From contig DASZLX010000027.1 of assembly GCA_035552155.1 (NCBI GenBank), forward strand, positions 28,632 to 92,631: a stretch of 64,000 bases of DNA, read 5' to 3'. Shown here piece by piece: positions 60,758 through 64,000 of the stretch (positions are counted from its first letter, which is position 1; each line of letters starts with the position of its first letter). A program made the position numbers and the translations under genes. The notes beneath the pieces were generated by a model. The model made no database searches and had not been told where the DNA came from. It was given only the letters and a program-made list of their open reading frames with translations. This DNA is from DASXHY01 sp035552155. GTDB taxonomy: Bacteria > Verrucomicrobiota > Verrucomicrobiia > Limisphaerales > DASXHY01.

Positions 60758-61429
60758 ATGGCCGTGGCCGAATTCTGCAAACTTGCCGGTCGCTTGATGC
60801 GCCAGCCTGCGGCTCCTTTTCATGAGCACGCGGTGCGCAGCGAAGTTGAAAGAATTTGCGCCGAGCATCGGCTCGGTTTCAAGCGCGATGAATTTGGCAA
60901 TGTCATCGTTGAGCTTCGCACTGCCCGAACCCGTCCGCTGGTGCTGGCGGCGCATATGGATCATCCGGGATTTGAAATCGTGCGCTCGCTTGCGCCCAAA
61001 ACCTGGCTGGCGCGGTTTCTGGGCGGTGTGCCGGACAGTTATTTTCGTCCCGGTGTTCCGGTGCGGCTGATGCCTGGCGGCAGCGCGGCCCGGTTGGGAA
61101 ATCGTCCGGGACAGGCGAAGGAATTTGAACTCCACTCCCGCGAGCCGCTGAGTGTCCCGCCTCAATTCGCGGTTTGGGAATTGGAAGATTTTGCGGTGAG
61201 AAACGGCCGCATTCATGGCCGCGCTTGCGACGACCTGGTGGGCGTCGCCTCCATCCTGGCCACGCTGATTGCGCTCCAGCGCAGCGGCGCCCGCGTGCAC
61301 GTTATCGGCGTCATCGCCCGCGCGGAAGAGATTGGGTTTCTCGGCGCGATGGCGGTGGCCGCGGCAAAAAGGCTGCCGAAAGATTCGCTCGTCATATCAC
61401 TTGAAACCAGCCGTGAATGCCCGGTGTAA
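60758..61429 (+). CDS. 5-prime part of an M42-type aminopeptidase (frameshifted)
   Basis: From the probable start at 60758 (MAVAEFCKLAGRLM) the frame encodes the N-terminal two thirds of a metallopeptidase of the M42/M20 group: LVLAAHMDHPGFEIV (metal-binding His-Asp), IHGRACDDLVGVASIL (Asp-Asp) and VIARAEEIGFLGAMAVAAAK (Glu-Glu). It ends abruptly after SLETSRECPV at 61429. The following sequence in the next frame continues smoothly (GVKMEQGVILRVGD), so a single base is missing near 61422. An extended frame reaching 60653 is doubtful. The enzyme would remove N-terminal residues from peptides in the cytoplasm. Confidence 0.75.
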   Translation: MAVAEFCKLAGRLMRQPAAPFHEHAVRSEVERICAEHRLGFKRDEFGNVIVELRTARTRPLVLAAHMDHPGFEIVRSLAPKTWLARFLGGVPDSYFRPGVPVRLMPGGSAARLGNRPGQAKEFELHSREPLSVPPQFAVWELEDFAVRNGRIHGRACDDLVGVASILATLIALQRSGARVHVIGVIARAEEIGFLGAMAVAAAKRLPKDSLVISLETSRECPV

Positions 61430-61839
61430 AAATGGAGCAGGGGGTGATACTGCGCGTGGGTGACCGGACTTCGATTTTCCATTCCGGCGCGATGCGTTTT
61501 CTCGGCGAAGTCGCCGCCGGGTTGAAGTCGCAAAACGAAAAATTTCAGTTCCAACGCGCCCTGATGAGTGGCGGCACGTGCGAGGCGACTGCTTACCAGG
61601 AATTTGGTTATCAAACCGCAGCCGTTTGCGTGGCATTGGGCAATTATCACAACTGCTCGGAAGGCATCCGCATCGCCGCCGAATTCGTCAGCGTGAAGGA
61701 TGCGCTCGACATGGTGGAGTTGCTCGCCGCCGCCGCGCAAGAGATGCCGCAATATTCGCGGTTGATGGGCAAACTTCCCCGGCGGTTGAAGGAAATGTTG
61801 CGCGACGCGAAGCCGCGATTGCGAAAGACCGCGGACTAA
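61417..61839 (+). CDS. 3-prime part of the M42-type aminopeptidase (frameshifted)
   Basis: The frame encodes about 140 residues (GVKMEQGVILRVGDRTSIFHSGAMRFLGEV..., MSGGTCEATAYQEFGYQTAAVCVALGNYHNCSEGI) that complete the peptidase, including the last metal- or substrate-binding segment (GNYHN). It overlaps the first part by 13 bases in the -1 frame, and no independent start signal is seen. The restored protein would have about 360 residues, normal for M42. Its stop overlaps the convergent MFS gene by four bases. Confidence 0.75.
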   Translation: MPGVKMEQGVILRVGDRTSIFHSGAMRFLGEVAAGLKSQNEKFQFQRALMSGGTCEATAYQEFGYQTAAVCVALGNYHNCSEGIRIAAEFVSVKDALDMVELLAAAAQEMPQYSRLMGKLPRRLKEMLRDAKPRLRKTAD

Positions 61840-63173
61840 GGAGCGGCGTTCATCGCCGAAGTTGCCTCCGCTGGCGATTGCCGGCTCAGCCGCTGGATGG
61901 CGAGCACACCGGTCAGAATGGAAAGAATTCCGCAGGCAAGATACGGCACCGCTCCGGGCCGCAGCAAGGCGCTGCTGATAGATTCCAGCGGTGATGCCAG
62001 CCAATGCGGCAGGGTCCTGACGGAATAAAGGGCCGTGGCGAAAACCGGACCCAGGATGCGCGCAAGACTTCCCGATCCTTGTGCCACGCCGATCGTGGCA
62101 CCCTGTTCATGCGCGGGGGTGAGGTTGGAAATCATTCCGAAGATGGGCGGGCGCGCCAGGCTGGAGCCGATGGCCAGCACGCAGAGCGCGAGAATCAATT
62201 TGACCCACGGCCAGCCGGCGGAATGAAACAGCACCTTCCACGAAAGTTCCGGCGCGCCTTGCATGAAGGGGACAACCATCAGCGAGAGGCCGGTCAGCAG
62301 GAGGCTGATGAAGATCAACTTGGGTTCACCGAGCCGTTTGACGAGCTTGCCGGTTGCGCCTCCTTGAAACAGAGCGCCGACCAGGCCAACCACCACAATC
62401 AGGTAGCCCGCAGTTTTTCCCGCCGAAACCACTTCGAGATGAAAGTTGTCGGAAATGAGCAGCGCCAGGGTTGTTTCAAAACAACTGAAACAGAAGGTTG
62501 CGAGAAAGAACACGATCACGAGCATGCCGACTTTGGGGCGCGTGAGCGTGTGGATCCATTGGTCGAAGTGCGGACGGGGCCGGGCCTGGTCCGAATCCGG
62601 CTTGCGGCTCTCGGACAGGATGAAATACGCCAGGATGAAATTCGAGCCGCTTAACACCGCCGCAATCCAGCCCGGGCCCGCGAGGCCCATTCCGGAAAGG
62701 CTGACCGCGCCGATGCCCGGACCAAAAACAAATCCCAACCCGATCGCCATGCCAATGATGCCCATCATCTTCGAGCGTTTCTCGGGCGGCGTGATGTCCG
62801 CAACGTAAGCTTGCGCGACCGTGATGTTCCCGCCGCAGCAGCCGGCCAGGACTCGGGAAAGAATGATCAATCCCAGGGCCAGCGTGTGATTGGCCAGGCC
62901 GGACGCTATCGCAAAGATGACATAGGACACGCAAGCGCCCGCCGTGCTCATCAGGAGAATGGGCCGCCGGCCGACGCGATCGGAAAATCTTCCCCAAATC
63001 GGCGAGAAGATGAATTGCATTCCCGAATAAACGGCGAAGATAATGCCGATGATGTATCCGTGCGCGCCGAAATCGCGGACGTAGAGCGGCAGCATCGGCA
63101 TGACCACACCGAAGCCGACCAGGTCGATGAAGACAGTGAGAAAAATGACGAAGATCGAAGGGCTCCTTTTCAT
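61836..63173 (-). CDS. MFS transporter, multidrug-type
   Basis: This 445-residue protein has twelve predicted membrane helices. The MFS loop motif GRFSDRVGRRPILL follows helix 2, and LIILSRVLAGCCGGNITVAQAYVADITPPEKRSKMMGIIGMAIGLGFVFGPGIGAV includes motif C-like and domain-specific features. It resembles the tetracycline/sugar efflux MFS group. The start at 63173 (MKRSPSIFVIFL) is preferred to the longer frame. The substrate cannot be read. The gene is convergent with the peptidase. Confidence 0.88.
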   Translation of the reverse strand: MKRSPSIFVIFLTVFIDLVGFGVVMPMLPLYVRDFGAHGYIIGIIFAVYSGMQFIFSPIWGRFSDRVGRRPILLMSTAGACVSYVIFAIASGLANHTLALGLIILSRVLAGCCGGNITVAQAYVADITPPEKRSKMMGIIGMAIGLGFVFGPGIGAVSLSGMGLAGPGWIAAVLSGSNFILAYFILSESRKPDSDQARPRPHFDQWIHTLTRPKVGMLVIVFFLATFCFSCFETTLALLISDNFHLEVVSAGKTAGYLIVVVGLVGALFQGGATGKLVKRLGEPKLIFISLLLTGLSLMVVPFMQGAPELSWKVLFHSAGWPWVKLILALCVLAIGSSLARPPIFGMISNLTPAHEQGATIGVAQGSGSLARILGPVFATALYSVRTLPHWLASPLESISSALLRPGAVPYLACGILSILTGVLAIQRLSRQSPAEATSAMNAAP

Positions 63174-64000
63174 GAGTGCAACGCGAAAAATACCCGAATC
63201 ACATGGTGCCGGACAAAAATTGACATGCTGAGAGTCTATGGGCGACGAGGCGCGAGTCAAGGGAGGCATGCGAATGACAAATGATGAGCGGATGTGGAAC
63301 CGCATCGCGACAGAAGCTTGCGAAACCGCAAGTTGAAATTGTCGCGGGGTAACGCTCTGTCGTGGCGGATTCGAGGCGAAGAGAATTTAAGGGTCGGGAT
63401 AAACCATTCGTTTTTTATTTTTTTTACCCGGATTCGGTCGGATTTAGTCGGATTTACTCCAGTAAATTTTTGCCTGGGCTTGCCCCTTGGACAGCGATGG
63501 GCCGGCATAAAATTCATGGGGGCGAGATTGGACTTGGTTCGACTTGTGGGGAGGAGATGACATGGATTTTTATTTTTATTTCCATCTTACCTAGGTGGAA
63601 AAGCTTACGGTAAGGTTTGTGGCGTAACCGGTTGGAGGCGTGATTTTTATGAATAAGGAAAGCAGGAAAACAGGAACGAAATGAGGGTTTTCTAAAATAC
63701 GAAACGGTTTCGTGATTCACGGAATTGATTCGGACAGAGGCGTGTGGCGGAAATCCTTACGAGGGTAGCCCTCGCAGACTCGGGCAACCGGGGCTGAGTA
63801 CTGCAACACCTGCGGTGCTGGGAGAATGTCAGGCGATTCATCGCGTTTTTGGCGTTGTAACCATAACTGGTGACTCGCGGGGGACAGGGGGTTTGGTATG
63901 TTTATCTCGTCATTGCGATGCAGAAATGCAGGTTACCGTGTGTGACGTAAGGCGTAAAACTGCGGCGCCGCATCAAAAGTGACTATGGATTTGAAGTTGT
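63174..64000. other. Final 830 bp without a convincing gene
   Basis: No frame of good protein-like character was found. Degenerate AATGACAAATGATGAG units lie near 63272. GGATTCGGTCGGATTTAGTCGG units lie near 63430, like other repeats in the window. From 63740 small hairpins are visible (CGAGGG-ta-gCCCTCG at about 63760; CACC-tgc-GGTG at about 63808). The sequence may be the start of a mobile or RNA element cut by the window end. Confidence 0.4.

Noticed and set aside
63740..63835. Possible known riboswitch (cobalamin or cyclic-dinucleotide type) near the window end
   Set aside because: Hairpins are present, but none of the conserved cores of those classes could be matched by eye.

Overview
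The window looks like a chromosomal segment (GC-rich, roughly 57-60 percent by eye) of a Verrucomicrobiota bacterium, probably near Pedosphaera/Limisphaerales. This placement is inferred from a type II pseudopilin of the kind abundant in that phylum, verrucomicrobial-looking glycoside hydrolases, an ECF sigma / giant vWA protein pair, RNase Y, a Ku-LigD pair, and intergenic short-repeat elements. No rRNA, tRNA, CRISPR, prophage or transposase was recognised.

Layout. 1-3.8 kb: a partial secreted or anchored protein, a sigma70-type promoter driving a membrane-anchored coiled-coil protein and a small lipoprotein, then 5-formyltetrahydrofolate cyclo-ligase and RNase Y on the minus strand. 4-9.4 kb: a polysaccharide-use patch (GH2 beta-galactosidase-like, pseudopilin, GH5 endoglucanase-like) with a 19-bp palindromic operator candidate, and an Rrf2 regulator. 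9.6-10.8 kb: tgt. 11-21.7 kb: an ECF sigma factor, translationally coupled to a 1152-residue membrane protein that combines an anti-sigma-like N-terminus, a pilin-like segment, TPR-like and secretin-like parts and a vWA domain, then a gene for a roughly 2150-residue beta-rich membrane protein broken by one frameshift. I consider this the main undescribed protein system here. 21.7-23 kb: a multi-hairpin element, a solo GIY-YIG protein and a BtuF-like protein. 23-29.5 kb: glutamate synthase (gltD, gltB). 29.7-37 kb: an ACT-domain protein and lipoprotein, a SirB1-like protein, a toxin-antitoxin pair, a phospholipase D family protein, DsbD and a thioredoxin-fold protein.

37-45 kb (minus strand): accC, accB, aroQ, an O-antigen-ligase-like protein, holB, and the two-gene NHEJ module ligD and ku. 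45-48 kb (plus strand): a strongly structured RNA candidate with a pseudoknot directly upstream of accA, then accA, manA and a small holin-like membrane protein. 48-56 kb (minus strand): trmB and the classical nusA-infB-rbfA-nrnA-truB-ribF translation operon, with a promoter and an attenuator-like terminator in its leader. 56-64 kb: a degenerate receiver protein, a PAS hybrid histidine kinase, cspA with a promoter-terminator leader, hemW, an M42-type peptidase split by a frameshift, an MFS transporter and about 830 bp without a convincing gene.

Three themes recur. First, short-period repeat families (7- and 9-nt units, often in inverted arrangement) fill intergenic gaps and have entered coding frames in holB and hemW. 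Second, two long genes each carry exactly one frameshift while otherwise looking intact, which fits either sequencing error or very recent damage. Third, several leaders (accA, nusA, cspA, and the region upstream of the cyclo-ligase gene) contain hairpin structures that suggest RNA-level regulation. All family assignments come from reading the translated sequence; no database search was run.
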